DNA from: Pollutimonas bauzanensis
GTDB lineage: Bacteria > Pseudomonadota > Gammaproteobacteria > Burkholderiales > Burkholderiaceae_B
Direction: 5' to 3'
DNA: 64,000 nucleotides
NCBI RefSeq assembly: GCF_900129885.1
Contig: NZ_FQXE01000004.1
Location: 186,001-250,000, forward strand
Below the pieces are notes generated by a model. The model was given only the letters and a program-made list of their open reading frames with translations. It was not told where the DNA came from and did no database searches. A program made the translations under genes and the position numbers. This document shows, piece after piece, positions 37,553-44,822 of the stretch; the stretch's first letter is position 1, and the number at the start of each line of letters is the position of its first letter.

Positions 37553-38410
37553 CTACTCGTTTGCGACTTTATTGCACAGGATGCCGATGCCCGGCACTTC
37601 GACCTCGACCACATCGCCCGCCTTCAGGAAGCGCGGAGGATCGAAGCGCACGCCGGCGCCGATGGGGGTTCCGGTGGATATCACATCGCCCGGCTGCAGC
37701 GTCGTCCATGTGGAAATATAGTGGATCAGATAGCGGAAGGAAAAGATCAGATTGGCCGTCGTATCGCGCTGGCGCTCCTGGCCATTGACGCGCGTGATGA
37801 TTTCCAGCCGGTCATAGCCGTCGAATTCATCGGCGGTGGCCATCCATGGACCCATGGAACCGCTTGCGTCGAAATTCTTGCCTTGCGTGACGTTGAACTT
37901 GCCATGCCTGACCCAATCCCTCACGGTCCCCTCGTTCAGGCAGGTCAGGCCGGCGATATGGCTCTCGGCATCGTCCTGCGCAATGCGCCGGCCGCGCTTG
38001 CCTATGACGATGGCGATTTCGCCTTCGTAGTCCAGCTGTTCCGATTCGCGCGGGCGCAGCAATGGGCTGCCATGGCCCACGAAAGAACCGGGGAAACGCG
38101 GAAACACGCTGGGAAACCTGGGCGCGGCCGATCCGTCCTTGTATTCTTCATTGCGATGGCCGTAGTTCACGCCCACGCAGATGATTTTTTCCGGGAAGGG
38201 AACGGGCGGCAGGAGCTTGACCTCGTCCAGGGAAAAATCGGGACCGGCCCCAAGGACCGATGCTCCGATGCCCTCCAGCGCGCCCTGGGCCAGCGCATCG
38301 CGCAGGCTGTGGATGCCGGCGCCCAGCCTGCCGGTCAGGTCGACGATGCCGGTCCCTTGCGCGACGCCGAAGCGCGCCTGCCCACCCACCTCGAAGGAAA
38401 CGATTTTCAT
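37553..38410 (-). CDS. Fumarylacetoacetate hydrolase (FAH) family protein
   Basis: FAH-fold enzyme of 285 residues. The C-terminal catalytic domain begins near KIICVGVNYGHRNEEY. QLDYEGEIAIVIGKRGR holds the two metal-binding Glu residues, with another acidic ligand near NFDASGSMGPW. The end FLKAGDVVEVEVPGIGIL is typical. The start at 38410 overlaps the amidohydrolase by four bases. Family members include HpaG isomerase/decarboxylase, ureidoglycolate lyase and acylpyruvases; the neighbours suggest C-C bond hydrolysis or decarboxylation of a ring-cleavage product. Confidence 0.85.
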   Translation of the reverse strand: MKIVSFEVGGQARFGVAQGTGIVDLTGRLGAGIHSLRDALAQGALEGIGASVLGAGPDFSLDEVKLLPPVPFPEKIICVGVNYGHRNEEYKDGSAAPRFPSVFPRFPGSFVGHGSPLLRPRESEQLDYEGEIAIVIGKRGRRIAQDDAESHIAGLTCLNEGTVRDWVRHGKFNVTQGKNFDASGSMGPWMATADEFDGYDRLEIITRVNGQERQRDTTANLIFSFRYLIHYISTWTTLQPGDVISTGTPIGAGVRFDPPRFLKAGDVVEVEVPGIGILCNKVANE

Positions 38411-39279
38411 GGCTGGAATCCAAAGAAGGCGGCCGGGTTGTCGACGAGGATTTTTTTTATCATTTCCGCGCTGCCGGCGTAGCGATACAGCTGCTCGACC
38501 AGGTCGCCCTCGTTGGGCGGCTGCTTGACGGAAACCGGATGCGGCCAGTCGCTGCCCCACACGATGCGGTCGGGCGCCGCCTCGATGCAGGCGTGGGCGA
38601 CAGGCAGCACGTCATCCCAGGGAAATCCGTCATGCGAGACCTTTTCCGTCAGCGACAGCATGACCCAGAAGTTGCCGCGCTTGAGCAGTTCCAGCAAGGC
38701 GCGCAGGCTGGCGCTCGCCGCCCCCTCTCGCGGATCCGGCCGGCCCATATGGTCTATCATCACTGGAATGTCCAGCTTCTCGAACAAAGCCAGCTGGTCC
38801 ACGATGCCCTTCGCCTCGGGCTGGAACTTGGCGTACCAGCCCAGTTCCTTGATGCGGGCGATGGAGCGCGCGAAATCGCTTTGCGACATGCTGATGCCCA
38901 GGCCCTGGCGGTTGAAACGGGCGCCGCGTATGCCCGCCGCGTCCAGCCTGGCGATATAGGCGTCGTCGCACTCGAGCAGCGCCAGCGCATTGGCGCAGCC
39001 GCGATAGTTGGGGCCGGCCGCCGCCAGGCCGTCGAGCACGACCTGGTGGTCGGCGCCATAGGTCGTCGCCTGCACGATCACACCGCGCTCTATGCCCAGC
39101 GTCCTGTGCAGCCGCAGCGCGGTTTCAATGGTGGCCGCGGGCATTTCATACGCCGCCCCGGGGCGCACCGGATACCGCTCGCGCGGCCCGAATACATGAA
39201 ACTGGCTGTCGCAGCTCGATGCCGGCGGCAGCGGCCTGGGCGGCCTGGGATGGGAATCAAAAGGCAAATAGTCTGGCAT
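38407..39279 (-). CDS. Amidohydrolase family protein (LigI-like, COG3618 type)
   Basis: Metal-type amidohydrolase barrel of 290 residues related to 2-pyrone-4,6-dicarboxylate lactonase (LigI). The N-terminal HxH motif is degenerate (CDSQFHVFGP), as in members that work without metal. Other landmarks are FQPEAKGIVDQLALFEKLDIPVMIDHMGRP, split by normal strands, and the C-terminal VWGSDWPHPV with the catalytic Asp. It overlaps the FAH gene by four bases. A lactone or cyclic amide is a plausible substrate. Confidence 0.82.
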   Translation of the reverse strand: MPDYLPFDSHPRPPRPLPPASSCDSQFHVFGPRERYPVRPGAAYEMPAATIETALRLHRTLGIERGVIVQATTYGADHQVVLDGLAAAGPNYRGCANALALLECDDAYIARLDAAGIRGARFNRQGLGISMSQSDFARSIARIKELGWYAKFQPEAKGIVDQLALFEKLDIPVMIDHMGRPDPREGAASASLRALLELLKRGNFWVMLSLTEKVSHDGFPWDDVLPVAHACIEAAPDRIVWGSDWPHPVSVKQPPNEGDLVEQLYRYAGSAEMIKKILVDNPAAFFGFQP

Positions 39280-39287
39280 GGGGTCTC

Positions 39288-39668
39288 TTAGTCAATCACC
39301 GCGACGAAGTCGCATTCAATCAGCTTGCCGCCGTCCAGGCTGGCCTGCATCGTATGGCGGGCGGGGCGGGACTGGGCGTCGGGGAACATCTTCAGCCACA
39401 CGCCGTTGAGGGCGGCCCGCTGCGAGCGGTCATTCATCCATACCGTCATCTTGATGATCTGGCCGGTCGTGCCGCCCGCCTGCTCGACGATGCGCTTCAC
39501 ATGGCCGAACATAAGCTCGCACTGTGCCTGCAGCGTATCGCCATAGGCTCCCGTCGCCGGGTCCGTGCCCTGGATGCTTCCCGAATAAAGCATGCTGCCG
39601 ATGCGGCATCCGGCGGGAATAGGGTTCTTGTGGCTGAAGCCATCGGTATAAATGCTGGTTCGTTTCAT
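39288..39668 (-). CDS. RidA/YjgF-family protein
   Basis: Trimeric-type RidA protein of 126 residues; the family hydrolyses enamines/imines, and one branch includes 2-aminomuconate deaminase. Segments IGSMLYSGSIQGTDP, IIKMTVWMNDRSQRAALNGVW and the substrate-contact Arg in SRPARHTMQA are visible; the last strand reads IECDFVAVID. It is eight bases upstream of the amidohydrolase in the same operon. Being inside a catabolic operon, it may act on an amino or imino pathway intermediate rather than as a general detoxifier. Confidence 0.85.
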   Translation of the reverse strand: MKRTSIYTDGFSHKNPIPAGCRIGSMLYSGSIQGTDPATGAYGDTLQAQCELMFGHVKRIVEQAGGTTGQIIKMTVWMNDRSQRAALNGVWLKMFPDAQSRPARHTMQASLDGGKLIECDFVAVID

Positions 39669-39696
39669 GGCGTATGCTCTGTCGCTCGCTGGGGAA

Positions 39697-40737
39697 TCAT
39701 TGGGCCGTGATGCCTGCTTTCTTGATGATGGGAGTCCAGCGCTGGTCTTCGCGGCTGATGTATTGGGTAAACGCGGCCGGCGCCATGCCGCGCGCTTCGG
39801 CGCCCAGGGTTTCGAACTTCTTGATGACGCCGGGCTGGCTCAGGATGCCTTGCAGCGCGGCGCTCAGGCGGTCGATGACGTCCTGGGGCGTGCCTTTGGG
39901 CGCCAGCAGGCCGGTGAAGGTGTAAGCCACCATATCCTTGACGCCCGCCTCCTGGAAGGTCGGCACGTCGGGCAGGGAAGGAACCCGCTTTTCAGAGGTG
40001 ACCGCAAGCGCGCGCAGCTTGCCTTGCTGGATGAATGGCAGGGCGACCGATACCTGGTCGAAGTTGAAATCCACCTGGCCGCCCAGCAGATCGGTCGTGG
40101 CTGGCGCATTGCCCTTGTAATGGATGGTCGTCCAGCGCGCGCCGGCAAGTTCCTGCAGCAGTTCGCTCATCAGATGGTTGGAGGTGCCGGCACCCGGCGA
40201 CGCCATATTCAGATCCCCGGGGGATTTCTTGGCCAGCGCGATCAGATCCTGGAGGGTCTTGGCGGGCAGCTTGGGGTTGACCTGCAAAACCATGGGCGTC
40301 AGCGACACACTGCTGATGGGTTCGAAATCCTTGTTCCATTCATAGGCCTGGCGCTTGAAAATAAGCGGGCTGAAAAGCAGGGGTCCGTTGGCGGCCATGA
40401 AAAGGACGTTGCCGTCCGGCTTGGAGCGGGCGACAAACTCGCCCGCGATCATGCCGCCGGCCCCGGGTTTGTTTTCCACCACGAAAGGCTGGCCGAAGGC
40501 CTTTTCCAGGCCCGGGGCAATGATGCGCGCGGCCACATCCACATTGCCGCCGGGCGGGTAAGGGACGACGATGCGCACCGGCTGGCTCGGCCAGCCTTGA
40601 GCCTGGACTGTTGCGGCGCATAGCAGGGCGGCCGCCGCGGCCAATATTTTTTTGCCGCCGGGCCGCCCCAAGGCAAAAAGCGCCCCCGCGGGGGCAGCAA
40701 GCCGAAGGCGCAGCGTGGGGGCTTTTTTGATTTTCAT
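39697..40737 (-). CDS. Bug-family tripartite tricarboxylate transporter substrate-binding protein
   Basis: Periplasmic binding protein of 346 residues, first gene of the aldolase operon. Bug features: WPSQPVRIVVPYPPGGNVD after the signal, VVENKPGAGG, and the ligand-site YKGNAPATTDLLGGQVDF. The N-terminal 30 residues are unusual: residues about 5-30 are encoded by a GC-rich intergenic repeat, giving a long basic region (KIKK...GRPGGKK) before the hydrophobic core ILAAAAALLCAATVQAQ. A TTG just after that block could be the original start. No TctA/TctB membrane subunits are in the window. Confidence 0.88.
   Translation of the reverse strand: MKIKKAPTLRLRLAAPAGALFALGRPGGKKILAAAAALLCAATVQAQGWPSQPVRIVVPYPPGGNVDVAARIIAPGLEKAFGQPFVVENKPGAGGMIAGEFVARSKPDGNVLFMAANGPLLFSPLIFKRQAYEWNKDFEPISSVSLTPMVLQVNPKLPAKTLQDLIALAKKSPGDLNMASPGAGTSNHLMSELLQELAGARWTTIHYKGNAPATTDLLGGQVDFNFDQVSVALPFIQQGKLRALAVTSEKRVPSLPDVPTFQEAGVKDMVAYTFTGLLAPKGTPQDVIDRLSAALQGILSQPGVIKKFETLGAEARGMAPAAFTQYISREDQRWTPIIKKAGITAQ
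40654..40727. repeat. GC-rich intergenic-type repeat overlapping the 5' end of a Bug gene
   Basis: The block contains the 14-base perfect palindrome GCCCCCGCGGGGGC (40682-40695) and ends GGGGGCTTTTTT (40717-40728), so it has terminator-like character on the + strand. It strongly resembles dispersed repeats I remember from Bordetella/Achromobacter intergenic regions, but only one copy is seen in this window. It is translated as part of the Bug signal region on the - strand. Confidence 0.55.
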
Positions 40738-40816
40738 TTGTCTACTCCGAAAGTTCATCAAGATGAACAGCACGATATCAACGCGCACTCCATGGGACAA
40801 GGAAAAATCAATAAAA

Positions 40817-40932
40817 AAGTCCAATAAACGGACTTATTTTGCGAATAGCAATTCGCCGCCGCAAGGTATTAATTGGAAATTAGTGCCCTGCACGTAGAAT
40901 TACGGATAAAATTACGTCAATATGTGGACGTA
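40817..40932. promoter_or_regulatory. Three inverted repeats in the divergent Bug / flavin reductase promoter region
   Basis: AAGTCC/GGACTT (40817-40822 and 40830-40835), GCGAAT/ATTCGC (40841-40846 and 40851-40856) and TACGTC/GACGTA (40913-40918 and 40927-40932) are all perfect. They lie in the AT-rich 256-base gap between divergent starts. The IclR-type regulator encoded downstream is the obvious candidate ligand; which repeat it uses is unknown. Confidence 0.5.
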
Positions 40933-40993
40933 CAATCCCGCCACGGCAGCCTCACCCAAGACCCGTGGACACACCCCAGAACAGGACACCCCG

Positions 40994-41632
40994 ATGCATC
41001 TGAACGCCGCCGACCTGAACCCCGAAGAAACCTACAAGCTCATGACGGGCGTGGTCGTGCCCCGGCCCATCGCCTGGATCAGCAGCGTATCCGGCGCCGG
41101 CACGGTGAACCTGGCGCCCTTCAGCTGCTATACCATCGTGTCCAACAAGCCGCCGATGGTCGGGGTGAATATCGGCCGCAAGGCGGGCGTGCGCAAGGAC
41201 ACGGCCGTCAACATCAAGAACAACGGGGAATTCGTGGTCAATATCGGCGACGAAGACCTGCTGGAATCCGTGCACTTGAGCGCCGTCGAGCATCCCGCCG
41301 ACGTCAGCGAAGCCGAGCTTCTGGGCCTGGACGTGCTGCCCGGCCGCAGCGTGGCGGTGCCGCGCATCGGCGCCGCCCCCATCAGCCTGGAATGCCGGCT
41401 GCATTCCATCACGCCCTTTGGCGAGACCGGCGCCGAGTTCTTCGTCGGCGAGATCATGGTTTTCCATATCCGCGAGGGCCTGCTGCACAACGGCAAGATA
41501 GACACCGCGCAGCTGCGCCCCATCTGCCGGCTGGGCGGGCCCAATTACGCGACGCTGGGCGACATCGTAACCATGGCTACCCTGGCCCAGACAGCCAAAA
41601 CCATCATCGGAGGCGCGCCCGAAGCCGCATGA
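40994..41632 (+). CDS. Flavin reductase family protein
   Basis: FMN-binding split-barrel protein of 212 residues (DIM6/NtaB-type). VVPRPIAWISSVSGAGTVNLAPFS is the typical flavin-binding start, split here by the expected turn, and later NGEFVVNIGDEDL and HSITPFGETGAEFFVGEIM match. The ATG at 40994 with AGGACA upstream was preferred over one 24 residues earlier. Members reduce FMN for two-component monooxygenases or act on their own. No partner oxygenase is in the window. The IclR gene overlaps its end by four bases. Confidence 0.85.
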   Translation: MHLNAADLNPEETYKLMTGVVVPRPIAWISSVSGAGTVNLAPFSCYTIVSNKPPMVGVNIGRKAGVRKDTAVNIKNNGEFVVNIGDEDLLESVHLSAVEHPADVSEAELLGLDVLPGRSVAVPRIGAAPISLECRLHSITPFGETGAEFFVGEIMVFHIREGLLHNGKIDTAQLRPICRLGGPNYATLGDIVTMATLAQTAKTIIGGAPEAA

Positions 41633-42435
41633 CGAAAAACCCTGAAAGCATCGAAGCCCTGCCGGGCAGCCAGACTGTCAGGCGTGCCATGGATATACTG
41701 CGGCTGGTGGCCTGCGGCCAGGAGGCTGGCGTGAGGCTGGCCGATATCGTGCACATGTCGGGGCTCAACCGCCCCACCGTGCACCGGCTGCTCAAAACCC
41801 TGATCGATGAAAAGGCGATAGAGCAGGACCCCCACAGCCGCCGCTACCTGATCGGACCCGAAATGGCCCTGCTGGGCATCGCGCGGACACGGCGCTTCCC
41901 CATCATGTCGTCGGCGGCCAGCTATCTTGCGCAGCTGGCCCAGCGTGTGGGCGACACGGTTTTTCTCAGCATACGCCACGGCCACGATTCGATCTGCATC
42001 GGCCGCCAGACCGGCCACCACCCCATACAGGTGCTGTCCATCGACGTAGGCGCCCGGCGTCCTTTAGGCGTTGGCGTGTCGGGCGTGGCCCTGTTGTCGC
42101 AGCTCGCGCCACAGGAAGTCGAGGCCGTGATCGACGCCAACGCCAGGCGCCTGGAGCTGCATCAGCTGAGCCGCGACGATCTGTTCGAACGCGTCAGCGC
42201 CGCGCGCCACTGCGGCTATGCCTATGTTCCTTCCGGCGTCAGGCCCGGCACCAGCGCGGTCGCCGTCCCCGTCACGGCGGCCGACGGCGCACCCTTGGCC
42301 GCCGTGACCATTACGGCGATGGCGGAACGCCTGAGCCTCGAACGCCTGCCGCATGTGCTGGCCCTGATGCGCGAACAGGCTGTCCTGATCGGCCGCCACC
42401 ACGAAGCCGTCTCGGCCGCGACGCCCCAGGCCTGA
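41629..42435 (+). CDS. IclR-family transcriptional regulator
   Basis: Regulator of 268 residues with an N-terminal winged helix-turn-helix (about residues 16-75, recognition helix around LNRPTVHRLLKTLIDE) and a C-terminal effector-binding domain (IGRQTGHHPIQVLS, PLGVGVSGVALLSQL). The start overlaps the flavin reductase stop (ATGA), so both are expressed together and it probably controls this gene pair and the divergent catabolic operon through the repeats between them. Effector unknown. Confidence 0.9.
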   Translation: MTKNPESIEALPGSQTVRRAMDILRLVACGQEAGVRLADIVHMSGLNRPTVHRLLKTLIDEKAIEQDPHSRRYLIGPEMALLGIARTRRFPIMSSAASYLAQLAQRVGDTVFLSIRHGHDSICIGRQTGHHPIQVLSIDVGARRPLGVGVSGVALLSQLAPQEVEAVIDANARRLELHQLSRDDLFERVSAARHCGYAYVPSGVRPGTSAVAVPVTAADGAPLAAVTITAMAERLSLERLPHVLALMREQAVLIGRHHEAVSAATPQA

Positions 42436-42515
42436 AGGGCGAAAAGCCATGGCGCAGGCCGGCCCCGGCCGCGTAACAATACATAATGGCAAAAACCTTG
42501 TAGAATGACGCCTTC

Positions 42516-42591
42516 GCCGGTTTAGCTCAGTTGGTAGAGCAGCGCACTTGTAATGCGAAGGTCGAGGGTTCAACTCCTTTAACCGGCACCA
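42516..42591 (+). tRNA. tRNA-Thr (anticodon TGT)
   Basis: A 76-base cloverleaf. The acceptor arms are GCCGGTT and AACCGGC, the D-arm is GCTCAGTTGGTAGAGC, the anticodon loop CTTGTAA has anticodon TGT, and the T-arm is GAGGG-TTCAACT-CCTTT. The 3' CCA is encoded (42589-42591). A TAGAAT box at 42501-42506 may be its -10. A terminator follows 26 bases later. Confidence 0.97.
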
Positions 42592-42617
42592 GGATTCATG
42601 CGGGTTTCCGCAGGGAA

Positions 42618-42649
42618 GGGTCACCAGAAATGGTGGCTCTTTTGTTTTT
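42618..42649 (+). terminator. Intrinsic terminator after tRNA-Thr
   Basis: GGGTCACC (42618-42625) pairs with GGTGGCTC (42632-42639) using two G-T wobbles around a 6-base loop, and a T-rich run (TTTTGTTTTT) follows. It ends just before the 3' end of the reverse-strand LacI-type gene. Confidence 0.8.
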
Positions 42650-42653
42650 CGAT

Positions 42654-43679
42654 CTATTGTCGGCGCAAGGGCTCTGCAGGCCGCGTGCTGCCCCGGGCGA
42701 TGATCTCGAAGCCGACATCTTGCGCGGGGGTTGCTGGCGCCCCGCGCATGCGCGTGATCAAGGCCTCCGCCCCAAGGCGGCCAATGCATGCTCCATCGAT
42801 CCGGACTGTCGAAAGCGCTGGAATCGAATTGACAGCCAGCGCCTGATCGCCAAACCCGAATACTCCAAACTGCGGCACGTTGAGCCCGAGCTCATGCGCA
42901 TAGGCCAGAACGCCCTGCGCCAATGCATCCGAACTGCAGAATACCGCATCGGCGTCAGGCGCCTTGACAAGCAGCGCGCCCAGGGCTTCCCGCCCTCGGC
43001 CCGCCTGGGGGCTGCTCTCGGGGAAGACGATCTGGACGGGCTCCGGTGCATTTGCCTCCGCCGCGGCGCGCGCAAAGCCTTGAGCGCGTCGATGCGCGCG
43101 GCTGTCCTCAGACCGCAGGATTGCAGGTCTCTGATAGCCGCAAGCCGCAAGGTAACGGAATACTGCCCTGCCAGCGTCCTCTTGCGAAAAACCGATGGCT
43201 ACATCCATGGGATGAGGCGAATAGTCCCACAACTCTACAACGGGGATGTTGGCGTTGAGCAGCAGCCGCCGAGTGCGTGTCGTATGTTCCGTACCGGTCA
43301 ACACAACACCGTCCGGCCTGCGGCTCAGCATGGCGGTCAGCCACGTTTCTTCATGCTCTGGCTCATAGTTCGAAATCCCAAGCGTCGTTTCATAGCTGTC
43401 TGCCGCTAATCTCGATATGAGTGCATTGAGCATGTCCGAGAACAGCGAATGCGCCACGGACGGCACGATGGCAGCGACCAGCCGGGTCTGCCTGGATGTC
43501 AGGCCACCTGCCAGCGAGTTCGGTACATAGCCTGATTGCTCCACCGCCTGCTTCACGCGCATGCGTGTGGCTTCTGCAACCAGCTCTGGCCTGTGAATGG
43601 CACGCGAAGCCGTAATGGGTGAAACGCCTGCCAGGCGGGCCACGTCCTTCAGTGTGGGAAGCGTGCTACGAATTTGCAT
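42654..43679 (-). CDS. LacI-family transcriptional regulator
   Basis: Regulator of 341 residues. The helix-turn-helix is PTLKDVARLAGVSPITASRAIHRP at about residues 8-31, split by the turn at Gly18, followed by the hinge and a periplasmic-binding-like effector domain from about residue 60 (TRLVAAIVPS). GVVLTGTEHT and the C-terminal FGDQALAVNSIPALSTVRID are typical of the GntR-type (gluconate repressor) branch. The start is taken as ATG 43679; longer frames begin in the operator region. It is divergent from the Bug-aldolase-oxidase operon, which it presumably represses. Confidence 0.9.
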   Translation of the reverse strand: MQIRSTLPTLKDVARLAGVSPITASRAIHRPELVAEATRMRVKQAVEQSGYVPNSLAGGLTSRQTRLVAAIVPSVAHSLFSDMLNALISRLAADSYETTLGISNYEPEHEETWLTAMLSRRPDGVVLTGTEHTTRTRRLLLNANIPVVELWDYSPHPMDVAIGFSQEDAGRAVFRYLAACGYQRPAILRSEDSRAHRRAQGFARAAAEANAPEPVQIVFPESSPQAGRGREALGALLVKAPDADAVFCSSDALAQGVLAYAHELGLNVPQFGVFGFGDQALAVNSIPALSTVRIDGACIGRLGAEALITRMRGAPATPAQDVGFEIIARGSTRPAEPLRRQ

Positions 43680-43687
43680 GATTCGAC

Positions 43688-43703
43688 ATGATTGCGTTGT
43701 CAT
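43688..43703. promoter_or_regulatory. Candidate LacI-type operator next to the regulator gene
   Basis: ATGATTGCGTTGTCAT, nine bases upstream of the regulator ATG, has inverted ends ATGA/TCAT and shares ATGATTGCG and the final CAT with the site at 43800. A further partial copy ATGATTGC occurs at 43706-43713. Binding here would give autoregulation. Confidence 0.5.
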
Positions 43704-43720
43704 CCATGATTGCTTTGATA

Positions 43721-43741
43721 TGATACAAATGACGTGTATCA
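43721..43741. promoter_or_regulatory. TGATAC/GTATCA inverted repeat in the divergent promoter
   Basis: TGATAC (43721-43726) and GTATCA (43736-43741) are perfect arms separated by nine bases, in the AT-rich centre between the regulator and Bug genes. It may be a second operator or overlap promoter elements. Confidence 0.4.
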
Positions 43742-43799
43742 AGTATAACACCATGATTATCAGTCAAATATCAAATACGAATCCAGCAATGCCTATGAT

Positions 43800-43815
43800 A
43801 TGATTGCGCAACCAT
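43800..43815. promoter_or_regulatory. Candidate LacI-type operator before the Bug gene
   Basis: ATGATTGCGCAACCAT is a palindrome broken at one pair (ATG-R-TTGCGCAA-Y-CAT) with the central CG usual for LacI-family sites. It lies 15 bases upstream of the Bug ATG, overlapping the expected transcript start or leader, an ideal position for repression. It shares nine leading bases with the site at 43688. Confidence 0.6.
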
Positions 43816-43830
43816 TTTATGGAGACAAAC

Positions 43831-44820
43831 ATGTATAAAACCATACTAAACAGGCGTACCGTTTTAACCTTTCTGCTCGCTGGGGCATTAGCTTCGCTGT
43901 CGGCGTTCGCTCACGCAAGCTACCCCACAAAGCCGGTGACTTTGGTGATTCCCTTCCCTCCTGGCGGGCAAACAGATGTATTGGGCCGATTGATTGGAGA
44001 CCAGCTCTCCCGACGCCTGGGGCAGCCGGTCGTTGTGGAAAATAAGCCGGGAGTGAATGGCTCTCTGGCCTCCGCCATGGTTGCCCGCGCCAAACCAGAT
44101 GGTTATACCTTGGTAATCGGCGGTCCAGGCACGCATGCGATCAACCAGCTCGTCAACCCCAACGTCAAATACGATACCCGCACAGACTTCACCCACATTG
44201 CCATGCTTAGCCGTGTACCGGTGATTATGCTGGCCTCGCCTACATCGAAAGCCACTTCTGTGGAAGACGTCGTTCGCATTGCCAAAACCGATCCAGGCTC
44301 GCTGAATGTCGCGTTGACCGGCATAGGATCTTCGGGGCATATGACAACAGAGCTGTTCAAACAGTCTGCTGGCGGCATTTCCTTGAGCAACATACCGTAC
44401 AAGGGCGATGTGCCGGCAATGACTGACCTGATGGGAGGCCAGGTAGATCTGCTGTTTGTTCCCTCGACCTCTGCCATACCTTACGTGCGGGATGGCAAGC
44501 TGAAGGCGCTGGCTGTTGCCGGCGCAAAACGCCTGGCGTCCCTGCCAGACGTGCCGACCATGGCGGAAGCCGGTCAGCCGCGCGTAGTTACCTACTCGTG
44601 GACCAGCCTGGCCGGTCCTGCTGGTTTGCCGGCGGATATCGTGAGCAAACTGAATGAAGCGGCTCAGGCCATTCTTGCCCAGCCAGAAGTAATAGAACGG
44701 CTGGCGGCCATGAGCAATGAAGTGACGCCAGGCACGCCTGAAGAGGCTGCCAGTTTCATTGCGAGCGAAGTCGAACGCTGGACCGAAGTCGTGAAAGTGG
44801 GCAATATCAAAGTCAATTAA
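43831..44820 (+). CDS. Bug-family substrate-binding protein (LacI-linked operon)
   Basis: Periplasmic binding protein of 329 residues with a signal peptide of about 30 residues ending SAFAHA. Bug landmarks are YPTKPVTLVIPFPPGGQTD, VVENKPGVNG, IPYKGDVPAMTDLMGGQVD and LPDVPTMAEAG. ATG 43831 has GGAG six bases upstream; the longer readings start with TTG or cover the operator. Base composition is clearly more AT-rich than the neighbours. It leads an operon with an aldolase and a hydroxyacid dehydrogenase, so its ligand is probably a hydroxy- or sugar acid. Confidence 0.9.
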   Translation: MYKTILNRRTVLTFLLAGALASLSAFAHASYPTKPVTLVIPFPPGGQTDVLGRLIGDQLSRRLGQPVVVENKPGVNGSLASAMVARAKPDGYTLVIGGPGTHAINQLVNPNVKYDTRTDFTHIAMLSRVPVIMLASPTSKATSVEDVVRIAKTDPGSLNVALTGIGSSGHMTTELFKQSAGGISLSNIPYKGDVPAMTDLMGGQVDLLFVPSTSAIPYVRDGKLKALAVAGAKRLASLPDVPTMAEAGQPRVVTYSWTSLAGPAGLPADIVSKLNEAAQAILAQPEVIERLAAMSNEVTPGTPEEAASFIASEVERWTEVVKVGNIKVN

Positions 44821-44822
44821 TC

